A stretch of DNA of 64,000 bases. Origin: Hydractinia symbiolongicarpus (lineage: Eukaryota; Cnidaria; Hydrozoa; Anthoathecata; Hydractiniidae). Below are positions 22,853 through 33,029 of this stretch, in pieces. The translations under genes were made by a program, and so were the position numbers. Position 1 is the stretch's first letter, and each line of letters begins with the position of its first letter. The stretch is taken from positions 16,450,001-16,514,000 of the forward strand of contig NC_079880.1 in the NCBI RefSeq assembly GCF_029227915.1, in the 5' to 3' direction. The notes below the pieces were generated by a model, which was not told where the DNA came from, ran no database searches, and saw nothing but the letters and a program-made list of their open reading frames with translations.

Positions 22853-23761
22853 GTCCTAAGTTGTTTTCCCTGGTTCCATGGCTTTAGGACGCCGTAAACC
22901 TCATGCACACGCCATAAAAAGGCTGTAATACGGCCCTTTGCCGACTATTAAAGGCCTTACACGTAAATCACGTGGGTCCGCGGGTCTGCGCAGGTTTTAT
23001 TTGGTCTAGTCCTTCCACCGTCAATACACTAGAAGGTCCTAAGTTGTTTTCTCTTGCTACATACCCTTGGAACGCCGTCAACTACCTGCACACACGTCTA
23101 TAGCCGTATGTTCTTTTGCCGCCCATTAAATGCCTTACACGTAATCGTGTGGTTTCACGTGCCTGCGCAGGTTACCATTGGTCTAGTCCTTCCACTCTCA
23201 ATGCACTAGAACGTCCTAAGTTGTTCTCCCTGGTTCCATGGCTTTAGAAAGCCGTAATCCACATGCACACGCCATGAAAATGCTATAATACGGCCTTTTG
23301 ACGCCTAATAAAGGCCTTACAAGTAAATCACGTGGTTCCGCGTGACTGCGCAGGTTACTATTGGTCTAGTTCTTCCACTCTCAATGCACTAGGACGTCCT
23401 AAGTTGTTTTCCCTGGCTCCATGTCTTTACAACGCCGCAAAACACATGCACACGCCATGAAAAGGCTATAATACAGCCTTTTGACGCCTATCAAAGGCCT
23501 TAAACTTAAATTACGTGGTTCCACGCGTCCAAGCTTGCTCTCATTGGTCTATTCCTTCCATTCTCAATGGACTCGAACGTCCTAAGTTGTTTTCCCTGGC
23601 TCCATGTCTTTACAACGCCGCAAAACACATGCACACGCCATGAAAAGGCTATAATACGGCCTTTTGACGCCTAATAAAGGCCTTACAGGTAAATCACGTG
23701 GTTCCACGCGTCCAAGCTTGTTACCATTGGTCTAGTCCTTCCACTGTCCATGCACTACGAC
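22853..23761 (+). repeat. E-D pair followed by duplicated G-C-C segment
   Basis: Edges at 22853 (E), 23036 (177-bp D), 23213 (G-like), 23396 and 23579 (C-like). The D monomer switches to a gccgcccattaaatgcctta 3' half. The part from about 23132 is the second copy of the 1996-bp-offset duplication. No other feature is seen. Confidence 0.7.
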
Positions 23762-24175
23762 GTCTTAAGTTATTTTCTCTGGCTCCATGACTTTGGAACG
23801 CCGTCAATTACATGCACACACGTCTATAACCAGCAATATGGCATTTTGCCGCCTAATAAAAGCCTTACACGTAAGTTGCGCGATTCCACGCGTCCATACC
23901 GGTTACCATTGGTCTAGTCCTTCCATTCTCAATGGACTAGAACGTCATAAGTGGTTTTCCCCAGCGCCAAGGCTGTACAACGCCGTCAACTACGTGGACA
24001 TGCGTCTAAAGGCTGCAATACGGCCTTTTGCCGCCCATTAAAGGCCTTACACGTAAATCACGTGGGTCCGCGTGCCAGCGCAGGTTACCATTGGTCTAGT
24101 CCTTCCACTCTCAATACACTAGAACGTCCTACGTTGTTATTCCTGGTTCCATGGCTTTAGAACGCCGTAATCCAC
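23762..24175 (+). repeat. Block shared with 62066-62480
   Basis: Edges 23762, 23944 and 24126 correspond to 62066, 62248 and 62430 at an offset of 38304 bp. Shared variants include catgactttggaacg, cacgtaagttgcgcg, cctaagtgg/cataagtgg at the A edge and cctacgttgttattcc. Similarity over 38 kb with mosaic neighbours indicates long-range exchange or an old large duplication. Confidence 0.75.
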
Positions 24176-25395
24176 ATGCACACGCCGTGAAAAGGCTATA
24201 GTACGGCCTTTTGACGCCTAATAAAGGCCTTACACGTAAATCGCGTGGTTCCACGCGTCCAAGCTTGTTACCATTGGCATAGTCCTTCCACTCTCAATAC
24301 ACTACGACTTCCTAATTTGTTCTCCCTGTCTCCATGCTTGGGAACGCCGTAAACTACATGCAAAGGACTCTAAAGTCTGTTATACGGCCTTTTGCCGCCC
24401 ATTAAAGGCCTTACACGTAAATCACGTGGTTCCACGCGTCCAAGCTTGTTACCATTGGCCTAGTCCTTCCACTCTCAATACACTACGACGTCCTAAGTTG
24501 TTTTCTCTGGTTTCATGGTTTTAGGACGCCGTAAACCTCATGCACACGCCATAAAAAGGCTGTAATACGGCCTTTTGCCGCCTATTAAAGGCCTTACACG
24601 TAAATCACGTGGGTCCGCGTGTCTGCGCAGGTTTTATTTGGTCTAGTCCTTCCACCCTCAATACACTAGAACGTCCTAAGTTGTTTTCTCTTGCTCCATA
24701 CCCTTGGAACGCCGTCAACTACCTGCTCACACGTCTATAGCCACATGTCCTTTTGCAGCCTATTAAAGGCCTTACACGTAAATCACGTGGTTCCACGCGT
24801 CCAAGCTTGTTACCATTGGCCTAGTCCTTCCACTATCAATACACTACGACGTCCTAAGTTGTTTTCCCTGGTTCCATGGCTTTAGGACGCCGCAAAACAC
24901 ATGCACACGCCATGAAAAGGCTATAATACGGCCTTTTGACGCCTATCAAAGGCCTTAAACTTAAATTACGTGGTTCCACGCGACCAAGCTTGCTCTCATT
25001 GGTCTATTCCTTCCATTCTAAATACACTACGACGTCCTAAGTTGTTCTCCCTGTCTCCATGCCTTGGGAACGCCGTAAACTACATGCAAAGGACTCAAAG
25101 GCTGTAATACGGCCTTTTGCGGCCTATTAAAGGCCTGACACGTAAATTACGTCGTTCCACGCGAACATCACGGTTACGATTGATCTAGTCCTTCCATTCT
25201 CAATGGACTAGAACGTCCAAAGTTGTTTTCTCTTGCTCCATACCCTTGGAACGCCGTCAACTACATGCACACACGTCTATAGGCAGCATTATGGCCTTTT
25301 GCTGCCTAATAAAATCCTACACGTGAATTACGTCGTTCCACGCGTATAAGCTTGATACCTTTGGCCTAGTCCTTCCACTCTCAATACACTACGAC
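24176..25395 (+). repeat. Mixed monomers
   Basis: Edges at 24309, 24490 (E), 24673 (D, 178 bp), 24851 (C-like), 25034 (H) and 25215 (D-like start, with ctgcctaataaaatcctaca in the core). The monomer at 24309 is 181 bp because one base is missing from catgccttggg. No gene or inserted element is seen. Confidence 0.65.
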
Positions 25396-25578
25396 GTCCT
25401 AAGTTGTTTTCCCTGGTTCCATGGCTTTAGAACGCCGTAAACCTCATGCACACGCCATAAAAAGGCTGTAATACGGCCTTTTGCCGCCTATTAAAGGCCT
25501 TACACGTAAATCACGTGGGTCCGCGTGTCTGCGCAGGTTTTATTTGGTCTAGTCCTTCCACCTTCAATACACTAGAAC
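25396..25578 (+). repeat. Subtype E monomer (exemplar)
   Basis: Subtype E reads cgccgtaaacctcatgcaca, then gccataaaaaggctgtaata. After the central hairpin it has cacgtgggtccgcgtgtctg and gcgcaggttttatttggtc. The usual ACCATTGGT dyad is replaced by ttttatttggtc, and CCTGCGCAGG is degraded to tctgcgcagg. E precedes the 178-bp subtype D in most places, forming a 361-bp dimer. Confidence 0.85.
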
Positions 25579-25756
25579 GTCCTAAGTTGTTTTCTCTTGC
25601 TCCATACCGTTGGAACGCCATCAACTACCTGCACACACGTCTATAGCCATATGTCCTTTTGCAGCCTATTGAAGGCCTTACACGTAAATCACGTGGTTCC
25701 ACGCGTCCAAGCTTGTTACCATTGGCCTAGTCCTTCCACTCCCAATACACTACGCC
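25579..25756 (+). repeat. Subtype D monomer, 178 bp (exemplar)
   Basis: Subtype D begins ttttctcttgctccatacc and has cgtctatagccatatgtcct in place of the usual gctataatacgg core, which makes it consistently about 178 bp. The same short length appears at 2188, 4007, 9638, 18234, 24673, 25940, 26301, 27026, 27387, 57000, 60231 and 63527, so it is a fixed subtype property and not random loss. The upstream aaaaggc arm is absent, while the downstream ccttttgcagcctattaaag remains. D usually follows subtype E. Confidence 0.85.
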
Positions 25757-26478
25757 GTCCTAAGTTGTTTTCCCTGGTTCCATGGCTTTAGAACGCCGTA
25801 AACCTCATGCACACGCCATAAAAAAGCTGTAATACGGCCTTTTGCCGGCTATTAAAGGCCTTACACGTAAATCATGTGGGTCGGCGTGTCTGCGCAGGTT
25901 TTATTTGGTCTAGTCCTTCCACCCTCAATACACTAGAACGTCCTATGTTGTTTTCTCTTGCTCCATACCGTTGGAACGCCATCAACTACCTACACACACG
26001 TCTATAGCCATATGTCCTTTTGCAGCCTATTAAAGGCCTTACACGTAAATCACGTGGTTCCACGCGTCCAAGCTTGTTACCATTGGCCTAGTCCTTCCAC
26101 TCCCAATACACTACGCCGTCCTAAGTTGTTTTCCCTGGTTCCATGGCTTTAGAACGCCGTAAACCTCATGCACACGCCATAAAAAGGCTGTAATACGGCC
26201 TTTTGCCGGCTATTAAAGGCCTTACACGTAAATCACGTGCGTCCGCGTGTCTGCGCAGGTTTTATTTGGTCTAGTCCTTCCACCCTCAATACACTAGGAC
26301 GTCCTAAGTTGTTTTCTCTTGCTCCATACCCTTGGAACGCCGTCAACTACATGCACACACGTCTATAGCCATATGCCCTTTTGCCGCTTATTAAAGGCCT
26401 TACACGTAAATCACGTGGTTCCGCGCACCTGAGCAGGTTACCATTGGTCTAGTCCGTCCACTCGCAACACACTAGGAC

Positions 26479-27928
26479 GTCCTAAGTTGTTTTCCCTGGT
26501 TCCATGTCTTTAGAACGCCGTCAATTACATGCACACACGTCTATAGGCAGCAAAATGGCCTTTTGCTGCCTAATAAAATCCTACACGTGAATTACGTCGT
26601 TCCACGCGTCCAAGCTTGATACCTTTGGCCGAGTCCTTCCACTCTCAATACACTACGACTTCCTAGGTTGTTTTCCCTGGTTCCATGGCTTTAAAACGCC
26701 GTAAACCTCATGCACACGCCATAAAAAGGCTGTAATACGGCCTTTTGCGGCCTATTAAAGGCCTTACACGTGAATCACGTGGTTCCGCGCGCCCGCGCAA
26801 GTTACCATTGGTCTAGTCCTTCCACTAACAACACACTAGGACGTCCTAAGTTGTTTTCCCTGGTTCCATGGCTTTAGAACGCCGTAAACCTCATGCACAC
26901 GCCATAAAAAGGCTGTAATACGGCCTTTTGCCGCCTATTAAAGGCCTTACACGTAAATCACGTGGGTCCGCGTGTCTGCGCAGGTTTTATTTGGTCTAGT
27001 CTTTCCACCCTCAATACACTAGAACGTCCTAAGTTGTTTTCTCTTGCTCCATACCGTTGGAACGCCATCAACTACCTGCACACACGTCTATAGCCATATG
27101 TCCTTTTGCAGCCTATTAAAGGCCTTACACGTAAATCACGTGGTTCCACGCGTCCAAGCTTGTTACCATTGGCCTAGTCCTTCCACTCCCAATACACTAC
27201 GCCGTCCTAAGTTGTTTTCCCTGGTTCCATGGCTTTAGAACGCCGTAAACCTCATGCACACGCCATAAAAAAGCTGTAATACGGCCTTTTGCCGGCTATT
27301 AAAGGCCTTACACGTAAATCACGTGCGTCCGCGTGTCTGCGCAGGTTTTATTTGGTCTAGTCCTTCCACCCTCAATACACTAGGACGTCCTAAGTTGTTT
27401 TCTCTTGCTCCATACCCTTGGAACGCCGTCAACTACATGCACACACGTCTATAGCCATATGCCCTTTTGCCGCCTATTAAAGGCCTTACACGTAAATCAC
27501 GTGGTTCCACGCACCTGCGCAGGTTACCATTGGTCTAGTCCGTCCACTCGCAACACACTAGGACGTCCTAAGTTGTTTTCCCTGGTTCCATGTCTTTAGA
27601 ACGCCGTCAATTACATGCACACACGTCTATAGGCAGCAATATGGCCTTTTGCTGCCTAATAAAATCCTACACGTGAATTACGTCGTTCCACGCGTCCAAG
27701 CTTGATACCTTTGGCCGAGTCCTTCCACTCTCAATACACTACGACTTCCTAAGTTGTTTTCCCTGGTTCCATGGCTTTAAAACGCCGTAAACCTCATGCA
27801 CACGCCATAAAAAGGCTGTAATACGGCCTTTTGCGGCCTATTAAAGGCCTTACACGTGAATCACGTGGTTGCGCGCGCCCGCGCAGGTTACCATTAGTCT
27901 AGTCCTCCCATTCGCAACACACTAGGAC
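26479..27928 (+). repeat. 1086-bp hexamer duplication containing E-D dimers
   Basis: The edges 26118, 26301, 26479 and 26660 match 27204, 27387, 27565 and 27746 at an offset of 1086 bp. The repeated unit is E, D, a B-headed hybrid with ctgcctaataaaatcctaca, an E-headed hybrid beginning ttcctaggttg or ttcctaagttg, then E and D. The pair at 26843-27203 is the E-D dimer between the two copies. The 1086-bp unit therefore contains the simpler 361-bp dimer. Confidence 0.75.
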
Positions 27929-28104
27929 GTCCTAAGTTGTTTTCCCCAGCCGCAAGGCTGTACAACGCCGTCAACTACGTGCACATCCGTCTGATGGCTG
28001 CAATACGGCCTTTTGCCGCCTATTAAAGGCCTTACACGTAAATCACGTGGTTCCGCGCACCTGCGCAGGTTACCATTAGTCTAGTCCTCCCATTCGCAAC
28101 ACAC

Positions 28105-28116
28105 TAGGACGTCCTA
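28105..28116. other. TAGGACGTCCTA edge palindrome (exemplar)
   Basis: A perfect 12-bp palindrome spans the monomer edge where the edge is preceded by actagga. Many other monomers have actacga or actagaa here and keep only GACGTC or the spaced GGAC/GTCC pair. Confidence 0.8.
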
Positions 28117-28720
28117 AGTTGTTTTCCCTGGTTCCATGTCTTTAGAACGCCGTCAATTACATGCACACACGTCTATAACCAGCAATATGGCATTTTGCCG
28201 CCTAATAAAAGCCTTACACGTAAGTTACGCGGTTCTACGCGTCCATACCGGTTACCATTGGTCTAGTTCTTCCACTCTCAATACACTACGAAATTCTAAG
28301 TCTTTTTCTTGGCTCCATGCCTTGAGAACGCCGTAAACCACATGCACACGCCATTGAAAGGCTATAATACGGCCTTTTCCCGCCTATTAAAGGCCTTACA
28401 CGTATATCGCGTGGTTCCGCATGCTTGCGCAGGTTACTATTGGTCTACTCCTTTCACTCTCAATGCACTACGACGTCCTAAATTGTTCACCCTGGTTCCA
28501 TGGCTTTAAAACGCCGTGAACTACATGCAATGACCTCTAAAGGCTGTGATACGGCCTTTTGCGGCCTATTAAAGTCCTTACACGTAAATCACGTGGTTCC
28601 GCGTGGCTGCGCGGGTTACCATTGGTCTAGTCCTTCCACTCTCAATACAATAGGACGTCTTAAGTTGTTTTCCCTGGTTCCATGGCTTTAGAACGTCGTA
28701 AACCACATGCACACGCCATG

Positions 28721-28760
28721 AAAAGGCTATAATACGGCCTTTTGACGCCTAATAAAGGCC
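28721..28760. other. Three-arm alternative hairpin (exemplar)
   Basis: The arm ggcctttt (28736-28743) is complementary both to the upstream aaaaggc (28721-28727) and to the downstream aaaggcc (28754-28760, 11-base loop). The two hairpins exclude each other. This arrangement recurs in many common and G-type monomers. It is degraded in subtypes C (agccttt), F (cgccttt/aaagtcc) and B. Whether it folds in DNA or in a transcript is not known. Confidence 0.75.
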
Positions 28761-28763
28761 TTA

Positions 28764-28778
28764 CACGTAAATCACGTG
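28764..28778. other. cacgt-aaatc-acgtg dyad (exemplar)
   Basis: A perfect 5-bp inverted repeat with a 5-base centre directly follows the central hairpin. The right half includes ATCACGTG, which fits the budding-yeast CDEI consensus RTCACRTG and also contains the CACGTG E-box/G-box. Variant monomers keep a dyad of changed form, for example acacg-taat-cgtgt at 21141-21154 and cacgta-aaa-tacgtg at 7208-7222. Confidence 0.75.
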
Positions 28779-29569
28779 GTTCCACGCGTCTAAGCTTGTT
28801 ACCATTGGTCTAGTTCTTCCACTCTCAATACACTACGCCGTCCTAAGTTGTTTTTCCTGGTTCCATGGCTTTAGAACGCCGTAATCCACATGCACACGCC
28901 ATGAAAATGCTATAATACGGCCTCTGGACGCCTAATAAAGGCCTTACACGTAAATCACGTGGTTCCACGCGTCCAAGCTTGTTACCATTGGTCTAGTTCT
29001 TCCACTCCCAATACACTACGACGTCCTAAGTTGTTTTCCCTGGCTCCATGTCTTTATAACGCCGCAAAGCACATGGACACGCCATGAAAAGGCTATAATA
29101 CAGCCTTTTGACGCCTATCAAAGGCCTTAAACTTAAATTACGTCGTTCCACGCGTCCAAGCTTGCTTTCATTGGTCTATTCCTTCCATTCTCAAAGGACT
29201 AGAACGTCCTAAGTTGTTTTCCCTGGCTCCATGTCTTTACAACGCCGCAAAACACATGCACACGCCATGAAAAGGCTATAATACGGCCTTTTGACGCCTA
29301 TCAAAGGCCTTAAACTTAAATTAAGTGGTTCCACGCGACCAAGCTTGCTCTCATTGGTCTATTCCTTCCATTCTCAATACACTACGACGTCCTAAGTTGT
29401 TCTCCCTGTCTCCATGCCTTGGGAACGCCGTAAACTACATGCAAAGGACTCAAAGGCTGTAATACGGCCTTTTGCGGCCTATTAAAGGCCTGACACGTAA
29501 ATTACGTCGTTCCACGCGTCCATCACGGTTACGATTGATCTAGTCCTTCCATTCTCAATGGACTAGAAC

Positions 29570-31210
29570 GTCCTAATTTGTTTTCCCCAGCCCCAAGGCT
29601 GTACAACGCCGTCAACTACGTGCACATCCGTCTGATGGCTGCAATACGGCCTTTTGCCGCCTATTAAAGGCCTTACACGTAAATCACGTGGTTCCGCGCA
29701 CCTGCGCAGGTTACCATTAGTCTAGTCCTCCCATTCGCAACACACTAGGACGTCCTAAGTTGTTTTCCCTGGTTCCATGTCTTTAGAACGCCGTCAATTA
29801 CATGCACACACGTCTATAACCAGCAATATGGCATTTTGGCGCCTAATAAAAGCCTTACACGTAAGTTACGCGGTTCCACGCGTCCATACCGGTTACCATT
29901 GGTCTAGTTCTTCCACTCTCAATACACTACGAAATTCTAAGTCTTTTTCTTGGCTCCATGCCTTGAGAACGCCGTAAACCACATGCACACGCCATTGAAA
30001 GGCTATAATACGGCCTTTTCCCGCCTATTAAAGGCCTTACACGTATATCGCGTGGTTCCGCATGCTTGCGCAGGTTACTATTGGTCTACTCCTTTCACTC
30101 TCAATGCACTACGACGTCCTAAATTGTTCACCCTGGTTCCATGGCTTTAAAACGCCGTGAACTACATGCAATGACCTCTAAAGGCTGTGATACGGCCTTT
30201 TGCGGCCTATTAAAGTCCTTACACGTAAATCACGTGGTTCCGCGTGGCTGCGCGGGTTACCATTGGTCTAGTCCTTCCACTCTCAATACAATAGGACGTC
30301 TTAAGTTGTTTTCCCTGGTTCCATGGCTTTAGAACGTCGTAAACCACATGCACACGCCATGAAAAGGCTATAATACGGCCTTTTGACGCCTAATAAAGGC
30401 CTTACACGTAAATCACGTGGTTCCACGCGTCTAAGCTTGTTACCATTGGTCTAGTTCTTCCACTCTCAATACACTACGCCGTCCTAAGTTGTTTTTCCTG
30501 GTTCCATGGCTTTAGAACGCCGTAATCCACATGCACACGCCATGAAAATGCTATAATACGGCCTCTGGACGCCTAATAAAGGCCTTACACGTAAATCACG
30601 TGGTTCCACGCGTCCAAGCTTGTTACCATTGGTCTAGTTCTTCCACTCCCAATACACTACGACGTCCTAAGTTGTTTTCCCTGGCTCCATGTCTTTATAA
30701 CGCCGCAAAGCACATGGACACGCCATGAAAAGGCTATAATACAGCCTTTTGACGCCTATCAAAGGCCTTAAACTTAAATTACGTCGTTCCACGCGTCCAA
30801 GCTTGCTTTCATTGGTCTATTCCTTCCATTCTCAAAGGACTAGAACGTCCTAAGTTGTTTTCCCTGGCTCCATGTCTTTACAACGCCGCAAAACACATGC
30901 ACACGCCATGAAAAGGCTATAATACGGCCTTTTGACGCCTATCAAAGGCCTTAAACTTAAATTAAGTGGTTCCACGCGACCAAGCTTGCTCTCATTGGTC
31001 TATTCCTTCCATTCTCAATACACTACGACGTCCTAAGTTGTTCTCCCTGTCTCCATGCCTTGGGAACGCCGTAAACTACATGCAAAGGACTCAAAGGCTG
31101 TAATACGGCCTTTTGCGGCCTATTAAAGGCCTGACACGTAAATTACGTCGTTCCACGCGTCCATCACGGTTACGATTGATCTAGTCCTTCCATTCTCAAT
31201 GGACTAGAAC
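29570..31210 (+). repeat. 1641-bp 9-mer HOR, unit 2
   Basis: Same nine-monomer order as unit 1, starting from the altered edge gtcctaatttg. I noticed no difference from unit 3 in the stretches I compared, so it is either a very recent duplication or an assembly effect. Its first monomer is A-headed (cagccccaaggctg) and its last is H. Confidence 0.9.
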
Positions 31211-32851
31211 GTCCTAATTTGTTTTCCCCAGCCCCAAGGCTGTACAACGCCGTCAACTACGTGCACATCCGTCTGATGGCTGCAATACGGCCTTTTGCCG
31301 CCTATTAAAGGCCTTACACGTAAATCACGTGGTTCCGCGCACCTGCGCAGGTTACCATTAGTCTAGTCCTCCCATTCGCAACACACTAGGACGTCCTAAG
31401 TTGTTTTCCCTGGTTCCATGTCTTTAGAACGCCGTCAATTACATGCACACACGTCTATAACCAGCAATATGGCATTTTGGCGCCTAATAAAAGCCTTACA
31501 CGTAAGTTACGCGGTTCCACGCGTCCATACCGGTTACCATTGGTCTAGTTCTTCCACTCTCAATACACTACGAAATTCTAAGTCTTTTTCTTGGCTCCAT
31601 GCCTTGAGAACGCCGTAAACCACATGCACACGCCATTGAAAGGCTATAATACGGCCTTTTCCCGCCTATTAAAGGCCTTACACGTATATCGCGTGGTTCC
31701 GCATGCTTGCGCAGGTTACTATTGGTCTACTCCTTTCACTCTCAATGCACTACGACGTCCTAAATTGTTCACCCTGGTTCCATGGCTTTAAAACGCCGTG
31801 AACTACATGCAATGACCTCTAAAGGCTGTGATACGGCCTTTTGCGGCCTATTAAAGTCCTTACACGTAAATCACGTGGTTCCGCGTGGCTGCGCGGGTTA
31901 CCATTGGTCTAGTCCTTCCACTCTCAATACAATAGGACGTCTTAAGTTGTTTTCCCTGGTTCCATGGCTTTAGAACGTCGTAAACCACATGCACACGCCA
32001 TGAAAAGGCTATAATACGGCCTTTTGACGCCTAATAAAGGCCTTACACGTAAATCACGTGGTTCCACGCGTCTAAGCTTGTTACCATTGGTCTAGTTCTT
32101 CCACTCTCAATACACTACGCCGTCCTAAGTTGTTTTTCCTGGTTCCATGGCTTTAGAACGCCGTAATCCACATGCACACGCCATGAAAATGCTATAATAC
32201 GGCCTCTGGACGCCTAATAAAGGCCTTACACGTAAATCACGTGGTTCCACGCGTCCAAGCTTGTTACCATTGGTCTAGTTCTTCCACTCCCAATACACTA
32301 CGACGTCCTAAGTTGTTTTCCCTGGCTCCATGTCTTTATAACGCCGCAAAGCACATGGACACGCCATGAAAAGGCTATAATACAGCCTTTTGACGCCTAT
32401 CAAAGGCCTTAAACTTAAATTACGTCGTTCCACGCGTCCAAGCTTGCTTTCATTGGTCTATTCCTTCCATTCTCAAAGGACTAGAACGTCCTAAGTTGTT
32501 TTCCCTGGCTCCATGTCTTTACAACGCCGCAAAACACATGCACACGCCATGAAAAGGCTATAATACGGCCTTTTGACGCCTATCAAAGGCCTTAAACTTA
32601 AATTAAGTGGTTCCACGCGACCAAGCTTGCTCTCATTGGTCTATTCCTTCCATTCTCAATACACTACGACGTCCTAAGTTGTTCTCCCTGTCTCCATGCC
32701 TTGGGAACGCCGTAAACTACATGCAAAGGACTCAAAGGCTGTAATACGGCCTTTTGCGGCCTATTAAAGGCCTGACACGTAAATTACGTCGTTCCACGCG
32801 TCCATCACGGTTACGATTGATCTAGTCCTTCCATTCTCAATGGACTAGAAC
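31211..32851 (+). repeat. 1641-bp 9-mer HOR, unit 3
   Basis: Third unit, again with gtcctaatttg at its left edge. The same altered edge also appears at 32852, where the next monomer turns to the tctcttgctccata type and the series ends. The repeat boundary therefore lies just after this edge, and the lesion was carried with each duplication. Confidence 0.9.
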
Positions 32852-33029
32852 GTCCTAATTTGTTTTCTCTTGCTCCATACCCTTGGAACGTCAACTACAT
32901 GCACACACGTCTATAGGCAGCAATATGGCCTTTTGCTGCCTAATAAAATCCTACACGTGAATTACGTCGTTCCACGCGTCCAAGCTTGATACCTTTGGCC
33001 TAGTCCTTCCACTCTCAATACACTACGAC
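32852..33029 (+). repeat. D-headed monomer with 4-bp loss
   Basis: This reads cccttggaacgtcaactaca, lacking gccg relative to cttggaacgccgtcaac in the comparable monomer at 1824. It links the end of the 9-mer series to the block shared with 2730-3545. Confidence 0.7.

Larger units (their letters stand above)
25396..26478 (+). repeat. 361-bp E-D dimer HOR, three units
   Basis: The edges at 25396, 25757 and 26118 each start an E monomer of 183 bp, and each is followed by a 178-bp D monomer. The unit is therefore a 361-bp dimer, repeated three times. Unit differences are few (for example attgaaggcc near 25668, tcctatgttg near 25940, gtgcgtccgcg near 26237). The 178/183 alternation makes the dimer identifiable from length alone. 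Confidence 0.85.
28657..28839 (+). repeat. Reference monomer, with internal landmarks
   Basis: This monomer is close to the commonest form. Landmarks in order: edge motif at 28657; NcoI-like CCATGG at 28680-28685; aaaaggc at 28721-28727; ggcctttt at 28736-28743; aaaggcc at 28754-28760; cacgt at 28764-28768 and acgtg at 28774-28778; ACGCGT then AAGCTT in the variable box; ACCATTGGT at 28801-28809; then a C-rich tail to the next edge. By hand count it has 50 C and 33 G in 183 bases (45% G+C, clear C over G strand skew). It has 10 CpG against about 9 expected from composition, so CpG is not depleted. Its length is not a multiple of three, so no reading frame can persist through the array. Confidence 0.9.
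27929..29569 (+). repeat. 1641-bp 9-mer HOR, unit 1
   Basis: Edges at 27929, 28111, 28293, 28475, 28657, 28840, 29023, 29206 and 29389. Compared with units 2 and 3 it has cagccgcaaggctg (not cagccccaaggctg), cattttgccgcc (not cattttggcgcc), ggttctacgcg and a normal gtcctaag first edge. It is therefore the most distinct of the three. Confidence 0.9.

Noticed and set aside
25396-27564. The 178-bp D monomers as assembly or sequencing errors
   Set aside because: The same shortened core recurs in many separated copies with its own subtype variants, so it is an inherited form.
28726-28736. TATAAT in ggctataatacgg, resembling a bacterial -10 or a TATA box
   Set aside because: It is part of the repeated monomer with no downstream gene and no matching -35 or initiator. 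It is altered in subtypes D, E and F.
28779-28790. ggttccacgcg resembling a Pol III B box (GGTTCGANNCC), suggesting a tRNA or SINE origin
   Set aside because: It has mismatches at two consensus positions, and no A box, poly-A tail or tRNA fold could be seen in the monomer.
29493-29520. CENP-B-box-like sequence (tacgtcgttccacgcgtcc)
   Set aside because: Against the core NTTCGNNNNANNCGGGN it matches only about six of nine defined bases, lacking the first T and the GG of CGGG. Not a canonical CENP-B box.
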